This document shows, one piece after another, positions 16,008 to 24,947 of a stretch of DNA of 64,000 nucleotides (position 1 is the first letter of the stretch; each line of letters starts with the position of its first letter). This stretch comes from Lachnospiraceae bacterium (lineage in GTDB: Bacteria; Bacillota; Clostridia; Lachnospirales; Lachnospiraceae), in assembly GCA_900772845.1 (NCBI GenBank), contig CAAGSD010000061.1, positions 7,007-71,006 on the forward strand. Reading direction: 5' to 3'. The notes beneath the pieces are model-generated. The model was not told the origin of the DNA, ran no database searches, and saw nothing but the letters and a program-made list of their open reading frames with translations. The position numbers and the translations under genes are program-made.

Positions 16008-16069
16008 ATAAACATCACAATCGGACGTCAAATGCTTGCATTTGTAAGAACGAGTGTGATTGTTTATAT
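16008..16069. repeat. Intergenic hairpin, CTTG-tip family
   Basis: Inner stem CAAATG-CTTG-CATTTG (16029-16044) inside an outer, slightly bulged stem of ATAAACATCACA against GTGATTGTTTAT. Same plan as the hairpin at 11745, and likewise followed by the ATGAGCAAA element. Confidence 0.6.
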
Positions 16070-16082
16070 GACGAAGTAACTA

Positions 16083-16124
16083 CATGAGCAAAAGGAAAGC
16101 ATCGAAGATGCGATTTTGCGAATG
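16083..16124. repeat. ATGAGCAAA...TTTGCGAATGG element
   Basis: Second clear copy of the element at 11821: CATGAGCAAA, hairpin GCATC-GAA-GATGC (16099-16111), then TTTTGCGAATGG. The inner stem sequence differs from the first copy while the GAA loop and the borders are kept, which suggests the structure is what is conserved. Confidence 0.6.
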
Positions 16125-16178
16125 GAGTTGCTGAATAGGAGTAAAAACCTCATACATAGAAAAGGAGGGCATCCAATT

Positions 16179-16676
16179 ATGCCGAAAACAAAATTACAGA
16201 ACATTATTTTCACCCTGATCATGGCGTTCGTTATGGTGTACGCCATGGTCTGCTACAACATCGCACTGGACAAGGGAGGAATGACCAACGAGATCTTCCT
16301 GTTAGCGTTCCACGAGATCCCTATCATGTGGCCCATCGCCTGCATTTTGGAATACTTTGTCGTGGAAAAGCTGTCTCAGAAACTGGCATTCCGCATGGTA
16401 TCCCCGGAAGATAAGCCTATTTTCATCACACTGGCAATCTCTTCCATGATCGTATGCCTGATGTGCCCGGTGATGAGTTTTATCGCGACCTGCCTCTTCA
16501 TGCATCCCGGCAATCAGATCATCGCCCTGTGGTTACAGAAGACCGCCCAGAATTTTCCCATGGCACTGTGCTGGCAGATCTTCTTCGCCGGTCCCGGAGT
16601 GCGGAACGCCTTTGGTTTTGTTGTTGGAAAAATGGCAAGAAACAAGAAAAATGAGAAACAGATCAAAAGTAATTGA
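16179..16676 (+). CDS. DUF2798-family membrane protein
   Basis: A 165-residue protein with four hydrophobic helices and the DUF2798 pattern: KLQNIIFTLIMAFVMVYAMV as the first helix and a second copy of the motif from about residue 80 (ITLAISSMIVCLMCPVMSF). Function is unknown; the family is common in gut Firmicutes and often lies near transport or polyamine genes. AAAGGAGG (16160-16167) fixes the ATG at 16179. Confidence 0.8.
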   Translation: MPKTKLQNIIFTLIMAFVMVYAMVCYNIALDKGGMTNEIFLLAFHEIPIMWPIACILEYFVVEKLSQKLAFRMVSPEDKPIFITLAISSMIVCLMCPVMSFIATCLFMHPGNQIIALWLQKTAQNFPMALCWQIFFAGPGVRNAFGFVVGKMARNKKNEKQIKSN

Positions 16677-16702
16677 CAAAATAATTATAGGAATGTTAAA
16701 AT
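16673..16702 (+). promoter_or_regulatory. Candidate promoter upstream of the polyamine operon
   Basis: TTGACA (16673-16678), 18-base spacer, TAAAAT (16697-16702). The -35 overlaps the stop codon of the DUF2798 gene. Transcription from here would carry a leader of almost 490 bases before speA. Confidence 0.5.
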
Positions 16703-17070
16703 AAATCGATTTTGAGAGACAGGATGTGTGAAAGTCTTTTCAAAGCAATTGTTTTATTAATTGGCAGCCACGGGTTGCCTTATTGATTGAGTTAGAAGCT
16801 CAAATTTTATAAGTTGGTTCCTTTATAACCGCAATGCGTTATGCGCAAACTTGTGAAACGGTCAATAAGAGTAGTAAAAGTATAATTGCTAAATAGACTC
16901 TGACACGAATATCTTTTCAAAATAAATGCAAAGAAGCAATGGAAAATCAATGGAATAAAAGCAGAAATTCTGAATACAACCACAGGGATGTATTGCGGAA
17001 TTCCGTAGCAGATGATATTTCCACAGAAAACATTGATTCTGCAAGAACAGAAAGACTGATTGAGAAGATA

Positions 17071-17102
17071 AACAGGTTGTGCAAATGCGCAGCCTGTTTT
17101 TT
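17071..17102 (+). terminator. Intrinsic terminator inside the speA leader
   Basis: A 12-bp stem, AACAGGTTGTGC / GCGCAGCCTGTT with two G-U pairs, a four-base AAAT loop and a run of six T. It could end transcripts from the promoter at 16673 before speA, or act as an attenuator. Confidence 0.75.
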
Positions 17103-17105
17103 GTA

Positions 17106-17156
17106 TACGATGAGCCAAGTACAGATTTGTGCTTGCACAAGAATCTGTATTTGGCG
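17106..17156. repeat. Intergenic hairpin, CTTG-tip family
   Basis: TACGATGAGCC is followed by a stem built from GTACAGATT and AATCTGTAT, with a TGTG-CTTG-CACA tip (about 17127-17138). A near-identical copy lies at 26100, and both directly follow a terminator hairpin. Confidence 0.75.
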
Positions 17157-17194
17157 GACTGCGATATTTTTGATAACAGAGGGAGGAATGGGAT

Positions 17195-18658
17195 ATGAGC
17201 GAGAAGCATACCCATATGGATCAGCGCAGGGCTCCGATCCATGAAGCACTGGAAAACTTTCGGCGCATGAGAGTCGTACCTTTTGATGTGCCGGGACACA
17301 AGAGAGGCCGGGGCAATCCTGAACTGACAAAATTCCTGGGGGAGCAATGTGTGGGCGTGGATGTCAACAGCATGAAGCCGCTAGACAATCTGTGCCACCC
17401 GGTATCCGTCATCCGGGAAGCGGAAGAACTGGCAGCAGATGCATTTGGAGCGGCACATGCTTTTCTCATGGTGGGAGGCACGACCAGCTCGGTACAGAGT
17501 ATGGTGCTGACTGCCTGCAAACGGGGGGATGAGATCATACTGCCACGTAATGTCCACCGTAGTGTGCTGAATGCACTGGTATTGTGCGGGGCGATTCCGG
17601 TCTATGTAAATCCGGAGGTGGACCAGCGGCTGGGAATTTCACTGGGAATGAAGAGAGAGCAGGTGGCAAAGGCAATCGCAGAGCATCCGAAAGCGGTAGC
17701 GGTACTGGTCAACAATCCGACCTATTACGGAATCTGCAGTGATCTGCGGGCCATCGTAAAAATGGCGCATGATGCCGGCATGCTCTGCCTGGCAGATGAG
17801 GCGCACGGAACGCATTTCTATTTCGGAGGAGGACTGCCGGTATCTGCCATGGCGGCAGGGGCGGATATGGCATCGGTATCCATGCACAAGAGCGGAGGAA
17901 GCCTGACACAGTCCAGCCTTCTTCTGACCGGACCGAATGTTCATGCAGGTTATGTACGGCAGATCATTAATCTGACACAGACGACGTCGGGAAGCTACCT
18001 GTTGATGTCCAGTCTGGATATCTCCAGAAGAAATCTGGCACTGCGGGGCAGACAGATTTTTCATCAGGTGGCGGATATGGCGGAATATGCCAGAGAAGAG
18101 ATCAATGAGATCGGAGGATATTATGCCTTCGGAAAAGAACTGGTCAACGGAGACTCCGTGTTTGATTTTGATATTACCAAACTGAGTGTGCATACACGGG
18201 ATATCGGACTGGCGGGAATTGAAGTATATGACATTCTCAGAGATGAGTATGATATTCAGATCGAGTTCGGTGATATCGGAAATATTCTGGCGTACCTGTC
18301 TATCGGTGACCGCTCGCAGGAAGTGGAGCGCCTGGTGAGTGCACTTGCGGAGATCAAGCGCCGCTATCAGACGGACGGAAGCGGATTGCTGAACCAGGAA
18401 TATATTGATCCGGAGGTGGTTGCCAGTCCGCAGGATGCGTTTTATGCGAATAAATGCAGTCTGCCACTACGGGAAACAAAGGGAAAAGTATGCTGTGAGT
18501 TCGTGATGTGCTATCCTCCGGGAATCCCCATTCTGGCACCCGGGGAGAGGATCACGGGAGAAATTCTTGATTATATCGAATATGCGAAAGCCAAGGGATG
18601 CAGCATGACGGGACCGGAAGATCCTGAGATCCTGCACCTGAATGTGCTGGCAGAGTAA
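17195..18658 (+). CDS. speA: Arginine/lysine/ornithine decarboxylase, probable arginine decarboxylase
   Basis: PLP-dependent decarboxylase of the group III (Orn/Lys/Arg) family, Bacillus SpeA type, 487 residues. Early DVPGHKRGRG and LMVGGTTSSVQSM lead to the cofactor site: DEAHGTHFYFG binds PLP and SMHKSGGSLTQSS carries the Schiff-base Lys. The C-terminal FVMCYPPGIPILAPGERI is diagnostic of the family. Agmatinase lies two genes downstream, so the product is most likely agmatine from arginine, the first step to putrescine. It heads the polyamine operon behind a long leader. Confidence 0.9.
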   Translation: MSEKHTHMDQRRAPIHEALENFRRMRVVPFDVPGHKRGRGNPELTKFLGEQCVGVDVNSMKPLDNLCHPVSVIREAEELAADAFGAAHAFLMVGGTTSSVQSMVLTACKRGDEIILPRNVHRSVLNALVLCGAIPVYVNPEVDQRLGISLGMKREQVAKAIAEHPKAVAVLVNNPTYYGICSDLRAIVKMAHDAGMLCLADEAHGTHFYFGGGLPVSAMAAGADMASVSMHKSGGSLTQSSLLLTGPNVHAGYVRQIINLTQTTSGSYLLMSSLDISRRNLALRGRQIFHQVADMAEYAREEINEIGGYYAFGKELVNGDSVFDFDITKLSVHTRDIGLAGIEVYDILRDEYDIQIEFGDIGNILAYLSIGDRSQEVERLVSALAEIKRRYQTDGSGLLNQEYIDPEVVASPQDAFYANKCSLPLRETKGKVCCEFVMCYPPGIPILAPGERITGEILDYIEYAKAKGCSMTGPEDPEILHLNVLAE

Positions 18659-18667
18659 AAAGGAGGG

Positions 18668-18765
18668 CAAAGATTGAAAAATAGAATTTTTCAATCACGA
18701 GATTTGTGTCTGCGCGCACTTGACACAAACTCGATATGCGCAAAGAACGTGCGCAAGAATGGAGA
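18668..18765 (+). other. Hairpin cluster between speA and speE
   Basis: Three stem-loops in a row: ATTGAAAAAT / ATTTTTCAAT (18673-18696), TTTGTGTC / GACACAAA (about 18704-18730) and TGCGC / GTGCG-type arms up to 18754. They fill the 112-base gap inside the operon and may protect or process the mRNA, tuning speE relative to speA. Confidence 0.45.
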
Positions 18766-18770
18766 TAAAA

Positions 18771-19622
18771 ATGGAAATGTGGTTTTCGGAGTTTCATACT
18801 CCCAATGTAAAACACAGTCTTCGTGTGGAGAAACATCTGTATTCCAAACAAAGTGATTATCAGAGGATCGACATTTTTGAGACTCCGGAATTCGGAAGGG
18901 TTCTTACGCTGGATGGCAATGTCATGCTGACGGAACGGGATGAATTTATCTATGATGAAATGATCACCCATGTGCCCATGGCAGTCCATAAAGACGCAAA
19001 AGATATTCTGGTGATCGGTGCCGGAGACGGTGGCGTAGTGCGGGAGCTGACCCGCTATGACCGTGTGGAAAAAATCGATCTTGTAGAGATGGATCCGATG
19101 GTAGTGGAAGCGTGTCGTGCGTATCTGCCGGGCAATGCCTGCCGGATGGATGACCGCAGAGTACAGATTCATTTTGAAAACGCACTGAAATTCATCAGAC
19201 GCTGCGAGACAAAATACGATCTGATCATTGTGGATTCTTCCGATCCTTTTGGCCCTTCGGAAGGACTGTTCACCAGGGAATTTTACGGGAATTGTTATAA
19301 TGCCCTGAAGCCGGACGGTATCATGGTCAATCAGCAGGGAAGCCCTTTTTATGCAGAGGATGCCGGAGCCATGCAGCGCAGTCATAAAAGGATCGCCAGT
19401 ACATTTCCCATCAGTCGGGTCTATCAGGCGCATATTCCTACTTTTGCGGCAGGATACTGGCTGTTTGGATTTGCCAGCAAAAAATATCATCCGGTGGACG
19501 ATCTTGACCCTGCGGCATGGAATGCCCTGAATATGAGAACGCGCTATTACACGACGAGGCTTCATAAAGGTGCATTTTACCTGCCGGCATTTCTGGAAGA
19601 GATGCTCAGAGAGGTAGAATAA
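18771..19622 (+). CDS. speE: Spermidine synthase homologue (aminopropyltransferase)
   Basis: Rossmann-fold aminopropyltransferase of the SpeE family. It has the N-terminal beta domain (VLTLDGNVMLTERDEFIYDE), the nucleotide loop VIGAGDGGVVREL, VEMDPMVVE, the catalytic DSSDPFGPSEGLF and a C-terminal AGYWLFGFASK. SpeE normally moves an aminopropyl group from decarboxylated S-adenosylmethionine to putrescine. No speD, which makes that donor, is present in this window. The ATG at 18771 is chosen because GGAG lies 6 bases before it; two in-frame starts upstream have no ribosome site. Confidence 0.92.
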   Translation: MEMWFSEFHTPNVKHSLRVEKHLYSKQSDYQRIDIFETPEFGRVLTLDGNVMLTERDEFIYDEMITHVPMAVHKDAKDILVIGAGDGGVVRELTRYDRVEKIDLVEMDPMVVEACRAYLPGNACRMDDRRVQIHFENALKFIRRCETKYDLIIVDSSDPFGPSEGLFTREFYGNCYNALKPDGIMVNQQGSPFYAEDAGAMQRSHKRIASTFPISRVYQAHIPTFAAGYWLFGFASKKYHPVDDLDPAAWNALNMRTRYYTTRLHKGAFYLPAFLEEMLREVE

Positions 19623-19663
19623 AAATCCTGTCAGTGGAAACAGCAGGCAGGAAGAAAGGCGGC

Positions 19664-20536
19664 ATGATCGTAATGTTAGAGAGAAATGTAGAAAATTTTA
19701 TCGGCTGTGACAGTGATTATACCTCTGCGGATATTGTCCTGTATGGGGCACCGTATGATTCCACCACAAGCTTTCGCCCGGGAGCAAGATTCGGACCCTC
19801 CGCAATGCGGCATGAAAGCTTCGGACTGGAGACATACAGTCCTTATCAGGACAGGGATCTGACAGACTATGCAATATTTGACAGCGGAGATCTGGAACTA
19901 TGTTTTGGAAGCAGCGAGGCGGCGCTGGCAGATATAGAAGCAAGAGCTGCGGAGATCCTGCAGGATGGTAAACTGCCGGTTTTATTGGGCGGTGAACATC
20001 TGGTGACGCTTGGCGCCGTCAGGGCGGCAGCCAAAAAATATCCCGGAATGCATATCATTCATTTTGATGCCCATGCAGACATCAGACAGGATTATCTGGG
20101 AGCCAGACTCAGCCATGCCTGTGTGATCCGCAGATGCCATGATATTCTGGGGGATGGAAGAATCCATCAGTTCTGTATCCGCAGTGGGGACAGAGAGGAA
20201 TTTTATTTTGCGGCAGAACACACCCAGATGCAGAAATTTGATTTTACGGGGCTGGACGGGCTTGCGGAGGAATTGGAGAGGAACCATACACCGGTATATC
20301 TGACCATAGACCTGGATTGTCTGGATCCGTCCTGTTTTCCGGGAACAGGAACACCGGAGGCCGGGGGAGTAAGCTTTGTCCAACTGACAGATGCCATCGG
20401 CAAAACAGCAAAACTGAATATCGTCGGTGCGGATGTGAATGAACTGGCACCGATGCTGGACCAGAGCGGAGCATCTACCGCTATGGCATGTAAGGTGTTA
20501 AGGGAACTGCTGCTTGCCCTTGCAGCGAACAGATAA
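19664..20536 (+). CDS. speB: Agmatinase (ureohydrolase family)
   Basis: Binuclear manganese hydrolase that splits agmatine to putrescine and urea. The metal motifs are intact: GGEHLVTLG, IIHFDAHADIR and TIDLDCLDPSCFPGTGTPEAGG. Length of about 290 matches agmatinases rather than arginases, and the gene lies between speE and the carboxynorspermidine genes. It begins 41 bases after speE; AAAGG (19655-19659) supports the ATG at 19664, with 19673 as an alternative. Confidence 0.93.
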   Translation: MIVMLERNVENFIGCDSDYTSADIVLYGAPYDSTTSFRPGARFGPSAMRHESFGLETYSPYQDRDLTDYAIFDSGDLELCFGSSEAALADIEARAAEILQDGKLPVLLGGEHLVTLGAVRAAAKKYPGMHIIHFDAHADIRQDYLGARLSHACVIRRCHDILGDGRIHQFCIRSGDREEFYFAAEHTQMQKFDFTGLDGLAEELERNHTPVYLTIDLDCLDPSCFPGTGTPEAGGVSFVQLTDAIGKTAKLNIVGADVNELAPMLDQSGASTAMACKVLRELLLALAANR

Positions 20537-20576
20537 GCTGAAAAGTGGAAAAAATACGAAAAACGGAGGAAAGAAG

Positions 20577-21836
20577 ATGAGCAGAGTATTAGTGATCGGC
20601 TGCGGCGGTGTAGCCGGTGTAGCGATTCAGAAATGTTGTCAGGTAAGTGAGGTATTCACGGAACTGTGTATTGCCAGCAGGACGAAGGAAAAGTGTGATG
20701 CACTGGCACAGAAACTGGCAGGAAAGACGCAGACTGTCATTACCACGGCACAGGTGGATGCGGATGATGTGGATCAGGTGATCGCACTGATCCGGGAATA
20801 CCGGCCGGAGCTGGTAATGAACATTGCGCTTCCCTATCAGGATCTTACCATTATGGATGCCTGCCTTGCCTGCGGTGTCAATTATATGGATACCGCCAAT
20901 TATGAACCTGAGGATACAGAGGATCCCACGTGGCGTGCTATCTATGAAAAACGCTGTAAGGAAGAAGGATTTTCCGCCTATTTTGACTACTCCTGGCAGT
21001 GGGCATATAAAAAGAAATTTGAGGAGGCAGGACTTACGGCACTGCTGGGCAGTGGCTTCGACCCCGGTGTGACTCAGGCTTACTGTGCGTATGCCGCAAA
21101 GCATGAATTTGATACCATTGATACGATCGATATTCTGGACTGTAATGGCGGTGATCATGGATATGCGTTTGCCACCAATTTTAACCCGGAGATCAATCTG
21201 CGGGAGGTATCCGCGCCGGGCAGCTACTGGGAAAATGGCCACTGGGTGGAGATCCCTGCCATGAGTATTAAGAGAGAGTATGATTTTGACCAGGTGGGGC
21301 AGAAGGATATGTATCTGCTGCATCATGAAGAAATAGAGTCTCTGGCGAAGAACATCCCGGGTGTGAAAAGAATCCGTTTCTTCATGACATTCGGACAGAG
21401 TTATCTGGATCATATGAGATGTCTGGAAGATGTGGGAATGCTGTCTACAACACCCATCGTTTTTCAGGGGCAGGAGATCGTTCCGATTCAGTTTTTGAAG
21501 GCACTGCTTCCGGATCCCGCAAGCCTCGGTCCCCGCACGAAAGGCAAGACCAACATCGGCTGTATTTTCACGGGAACAAAGGATGGCAAGCCGAAGACCT
21601 ATTATATTTACAATGTCTGTGACCATCAGGAATGTTACAAAGAAGTAGAGAGCCAGGCGATCAGCTACACCACCGGTGTTCCCACTATGTGCGGAGCATT
21701 GATGCTTCTCACCGGAAAATGGAATAAGCCCGGAGTCTACACTGTGGAAGAATTTGATCCGGATCCTTATCTGGAGGCGCTGGACAAATACGGTCTGCCC
21801 CGCAGGGAAAATCACAGCCCGGAGCTGGTAGACTGA
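20577..21836 (+). CDS. Carboxynorspermidine synthase (saccharopine dehydrogenase-like)
   Basis: NADPH-dependent reductive condensation of aspartate semialdehyde with putrescine (or diaminopropane) to carboxyspermidine (or carboxynorspermidine). The N-terminal Rossmann fold shows RVLVIGCGGVAGVAIQKC; GVNYMDTANYEPEDTED, LLGSGFDPGVTQAYCAYA and DCNGGDHG follow as in this branch of the saccharopine dehydrogenase family. CGGAGGA lies 7 bases before the ATG. The decarboxylase gene overlaps its stop, so the two steps are made together. Often called CASDH. Confidence 0.92.
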   Translation: MSRVLVIGCGGVAGVAIQKCCQVSEVFTELCIASRTKEKCDALAQKLAGKTQTVITTAQVDADDVDQVIALIREYRPELVMNIALPYQDLTIMDACLACGVNYMDTANYEPEDTEDPTWRAIYEKRCKEEGFSAYFDYSWQWAYKKKFEEAGLTALLGSGFDPGVTQAYCAYAAKHEFDTIDTIDILDCNGGDHGYAFATNFNPEINLREVSAPGSYWENGHWVEIPAMSIKREYDFDQVGQKDMYLLHHEEIESLAKNIPGVKRIRFFMTFGQSYLDHMRCLEDVGMLSTTPIVFQGQEIVPIQFLKALLPDPASLGPRTKGKTNIGCIFTGTKDGKPKTYYIYNVCDHQECYKEVESQAISYTTGVPTMCGALMLLTGKWNKPGVYTVEEFDPDPYLEALDKYGLPRRENHSPELVD

Positions 21837-23059
21837 TGGCAGGAACAGAATACAGGGATGACAGGGCAGCTTTTGCCGGAACCGGAGGGAGAATCCCGGC
21901 AGCTTTTAAGAAGCTTCCGACTCCCTGTTATATACTGGACGAAAAAGCACTGCGCAGGAATGGGGAAATGTTAGGAAAACTGGCACAGGAGACCGGCTGT
22001 CGTATCCTGCTGGCACAGAAGGCTTTCAGCAATTATGACCTGTATCCGGTGTTACAGCCGTATCTGGCAGGAACGGAGGCCAGCGGCTTATATGAAGCAA
22101 GGCTCGGTGCGGAAGAAATGCCGGGCCGGGAAGTACATGTATTTTGTGCTGCTTACCGGGCGGAGGACATGGAGGAGCTGCTGAAATATGCAGATCATAT
22201 CGTATTTAATTCTCCGTCGCAGCTTGCTGCTTTCGGTCCTATGACAAAGGCTGCGGGGAAAAGTGTGGGACTGCGGATCAACCCGGAGCATTCCACACAG
22301 GAGGGACATGCCATCTATGATCCCTGCGCACCAGGAAGCCGCATGGGAACCACCAGAGAACAGTGGGATCTGGCATTGGAAAAGGATCCGGCACTGGCAG
22401 ACCTTCTGGATGGACTGCATTTCCATACTTTATGTGAGCAGGATTCCGATGCTCTGGAGGAGACGCTGGAGGCGGTAGAAGAAAAGTTCGGGGATCTTCT
22501 TCCCGGGATGAAGTGGCTGAATATGGGGGGAGGGCATCATATCACCCGCCCCGGATATGATCTGGAGCGCCTGAAAAAAGTGATCCGGCATGCCCGGGAA
22601 AAATGGGGTGTCATGGTATATCTGGAGCCGGGAGAGGCATGTGCCCTGAATGCCGGTTATCTTCTGACAACGGTACTGGATACTGTGAAAAATAAAGATA
22701 CACAGATCGCTATTCTGGATGCCAGTGCCGCCTGCCACATGCCGGATGTCATTGAAATGCCCTATCTGCCGCCCATTTTGGGAGCAGAAGCTGCTGACTG
22801 TGCGGATGGCAGGACATGGCGGCTGGCAGGACCGACCTGCCTTGCAGGAGATGTGATCGGAGATTACCGTTTTGCCACAGAAATCCATCCGGGAGACCGG
22901 CTGCTGTTTGGAGATATGGCAATCTATACCACCTGTAAGAACAATACCTTTAACGGAATGCCCCTCCCGGCGATCCGGGTGTATCGGGAGGATGGAACCT
23001 GTGAAGAACTGGTGCATTTTGGATATGAAGATTTTAAGGAAAGACTGGGAAGAATCTGA
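21836..23059 (+). CDS. nspC: Carboxynorspermidine decarboxylase
   Basis: PLP enzyme of the alanine racemase/ornithine decarboxylase fold that removes CO2 from carboxyspermidine to give spermidine. LPTPCYILDEKALRRN opens the barrel, ILLAQKAFSNYD holds the PLP Lys, GLHFHTLCEQ and LNMGGGHHITRPGYD are typical of NspC, and YLEPGEACALNAGY contacts the cofactor phosphate. The ATG shares its first base with the TGA of the synthase gene (TGATG), a sign of translational coupling. Last gene of the polyamine operon. Confidence 0.94.
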   Translation: MAGTEYRDDRAAFAGTGGRIPAAFKKLPTPCYILDEKALRRNGEMLGKLAQETGCRILLAQKAFSNYDLYPVLQPYLAGTEASGLYEARLGAEEMPGREVHVFCAAYRAEDMEELLKYADHIVFNSPSQLAAFGPMTKAAGKSVGLRINPEHSTQEGHAIYDPCAPGSRMGTTREQWDLALEKDPALADLLDGLHFHTLCEQDSDALEETLEAVEEKFGDLLPGMKWLNMGGGHHITRPGYDLERLKKVIRHAREKWGVMVYLEPGEACALNAGYLLTTVLDTVKNKDTQIAILDASAACHMPDVIEMPYLPPILGAEAADCADGRTWRLAGPTCLAGDVIGDYRFATEIHPGDRLLFGDMAIYTTCKNNTFNGMPLPAIRVYREDGTCEELVHFGYEDFKERLGRI

Positions 23060-23099
23060 TTGACGTTCTACAGGTTCTGTGCTAACATGAGCGGGTAAA

Positions 23100-23137
23100 G
23101 AGACAACGAAGTCCGTAGAAACGGAAGCCGTTGTCTC
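23100..23137 (+). terminator. Terminator of the polyamine operon
   Basis: GAGACAACG / CGTTGTCTC (23100-23108, 23129-23137), an inner CCGT/ACGG pair, then TTTTGTTTT. Confidence 0.88.
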
Positions 23138-23185
23138 TTTTGTTTTGGAGAGATTATGAAAAAATTTAAGAGGTGAAGATTGAAA

Positions 23186-24850
23186 ATGAAGGATCAGGAG
23201 AAGAAACAAAGTACTGTGGCAGAGGTGCTGGTAAAATGTCTGGAAAATGAGGGCGTGAAATATGTCTTCGGGATTCCGGGAGAGGAAAATCTGGATATGA
23301 TGAATGCACTGGAGAAGTCGGATATCCGGGTGATCGTGGTACGGCATGAGCAGGGTGCAGCGTTTATGGCGGATATGTACGGAAGACTGACGGGAAAAGC
23401 AGGTGTGTGCTTTTCCACACTGGGTCCCGGTGCCACGAACCTGATCACAGGTACGGCAGATGCCAACTCTGACGGAGCACCGCTGATCGCCATTACCGGA
23501 CAGGTGGGAACGGAGCGGATGCATCTGACCTCTCATCAGTATCTGGATCTGGTGGAGCTGTTCGCACCGATCACCAAGCGGAGCAAGCAGATCGTGAACC
23601 CCAATTCCGTCAATGAGATCGTCAGGATCGCTTTCAAATATGCGGAGAGTGAGAAGCCCGGAGCCTGCCACGTGGATCTGCCCACGAATGTGGCGAAACT
23701 TCCGGTCAGCTCCGGCATTGCTGCGCAGCCTTTGAAAAAGCCGGAGAGGGACAAGGAGTATGCTTCCTTTTCCAGCATCGATCAGGCGGCAGCCATGATC
23801 TTCAAGGCAAAGCATCCGGTGATCCTCGTAGGACACAGTGCAGTGCGTAACCATGCCGGGGAGGCACTTACCAGCTTCGCAGATACTTTGAAGATCCCGG
23901 TGGTAAACACCATGATGGCCAAGGGCATTATTCCCTATAACAATAAATATTCTATGTGGACCATAGGTATCCCCCAGAAGGATTACCAGAACAAGGTGCT
24001 GGACATGGCGGATCTGGTGATCGCTGTCGGCTATGATATTGTGGAATTTGCTCCCGGCAAATGGAACGGAGAGGGGAAACATAAGATTATTCATATCGAC
24101 CAGAGGCCGGCGCATATCAATATGCTGTACCAGCCCGAGGTGGAGGTCGTCGGGGACATCTCCTATTCCTTACAGCAGATCCAGTACCGCAGTGATGCCA
24201 AGGAGGAGCCGGAAGAATTCCTGAAACTGCGGGAAGAAATGGTGGCGGAATATGAAAGTTATGCCAACGATACCTCTTTTCCCATGAAGCCTCAGAAAAT
24301 ACTGCATGATGTGCGGAAATTCATGGGTGCGGATGACATCGTGATCTCGGATGTGGGTGCCCATAAAATGTGGATCGCCAGAGAGTACAACTGTTACGAA
24401 CCCAATACCTGCATCATCTCCAACGGTTTTGCTACCATGGGTATCGCAGTCCCCGGAGCGGTGGCTGCCAAGCTGATCTATCCGGAGAAAAAGGTATTGG
24501 CAATCTCCGGGGATGGCGGATTCATGATGAACAGCCAGGAATATGAGACGGCACTTCGTGAAGGCACTCCTATTGTAACGCTGATCTTTTCCGATGCCAG
24601 CTATGGCCTGATCAAATGGAAGCAGATGGATCACTTCGGACATAACTGCTTCGTGGATTTCCAGAATCCGGATTTTGTCAAATATGCGGAGAGTCTGCAT
24701 GCGAAAGGGTATCGCGTGGAGAAGGCGGAAGACCTACTGCCGATATTGGAGGATGCATTTAACCAGAAGGTGCCCTGTATCATCGACTGCCCTGTGGATT
24801 ATAGCGAGAATACCAAGCTGTCCGCATATCTGCAGAATAAGTTTGCGTAG
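23186..24850 (+). CDS. alsS: Acetolactate synthase, catabolic type
   Basis: TPP-dependent enzyme that joins two pyruvates to acetolactate, feeding acetoin or branched-chain amino acid synthesis. It has VVRHEQGAAFMADMYGR with the catalytic Glu, STLGPGATNLITG, and the TPP motif GDGGFMMNSQEYETA followed by FSDASYGLIKWKQ, the form seen in the FAD-independent AlsS branch. About 555 residues, complete. An in-frame TTG lies at 23180, but AGGTG (23171-23175) is better placed for the ATG at 23186. It stands alone: no ilvN regulatory subunit and no alsD next to it. Confidence 0.92.
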   Translation: MKDQEKKQSTVAEVLVKCLENEGVKYVFGIPGEENLDMMNALEKSDIRVIVVRHEQGAAFMADMYGRLTGKAGVCFSTLGPGATNLITGTADANSDGAPLIAITGQVGTERMHLTSHQYLDLVELFAPITKRSKQIVNPNSVNEIVRIAFKYAESEKPGACHVDLPTNVAKLPVSSGIAAQPLKKPERDKEYASFSSIDQAAAMIFKAKHPVILVGHSAVRNHAGEALTSFADTLKIPVVNTMMAKGIIPYNNKYSMWTIGIPQKDYQNKVLDMADLVIAVGYDIVEFAPGKWNGEGKHKIIHIDQRPAHINMLYQPEVEVVGDISYSLQQIQYRSDAKEEPEEFLKLREEMVAEYESYANDTSFPMKPQKILHDVRKFMGADDIVISDVGAHKMWIAREYNCYEPNTCIISNGFATMGIAVPGAVAAKLIYPEKKVLAISGDGGFMMNSQEYETALREGTPIVTLIFSDASYGLIKWKQMDHFGHNCFVDFQNPDFVKYAESLHAKGYRVEKAEDLLPILEDAFNQKVPCIIDCPVDYSENTKLSAYLQNKFA

Positions 24851-24871
24851 AAAAAAGTTCTCACGGAACCG

Positions 24872-24900
24872 TTGTGCTGATGTTGAAAAAATGGTATGAT
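24872..24900 (+). promoter_or_regulatory. trpS promoter
   Basis: TTGTGC, 17-base spacer, TATGAT (24895-24900). The short leader holds only a GTCGT/ACGAC hairpin at about 24919-24932; there is no T-box. Confidence 0.55.
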
Positions 24901-24947
24901 AAACACAATGATGTTGAGTCGTACTGACGACGGATTGAGAGGACGAA

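Larger units (their letters stand above)
16703..17194 (+). other. Long leader region before speA with a small ORF
   Basis: Between the promoter and speA lie a GGCAGCC/GGTTGCC hairpin near 16765, a small ORF opening at 16939 (MENQWNKSRNSEYNHRDVL), a strong terminator at 17071-17102 and a CTTG-type hairpin at 17106. The first 45 codons of the ORF look protein-like, but its ribosome site is weak and the frame then runs through the terminator stem. It may be a decayed gene or a leader ORF; I would not call it a real gene. Confidence 0.35.

Noticed and set aside
16939..17244. 101-codon ORF in the speA leader as a real gene
   Set aside because: It reads through a strong terminator stem and into speA in another frame; at best its first 45 codons are a remnant or leader peptide.
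18552..19565. 337-codon minus-strand ORF
   Set aside because: Antisense to speE, with no domain and no signals.
20589..21815. 408-codon minus-strand ORF
   Set aside because: Antisense to the carboxynorspermidine synthase gene, no ribosome site and no recognisable product.
22430..24115. 561-codon minus-strand ORF across nspC and alsS
   Set aside because: It lies antisense to two clear enzyme genes, spans their boundary and shows Cys/His-rich, low-sense composition; it is a by-product of codon bias.
24851..24947. T-box riboswitch before trpS
   Set aside because: The leader is under 100 bases and lacks the T-box sequence and specifier-loop structure.
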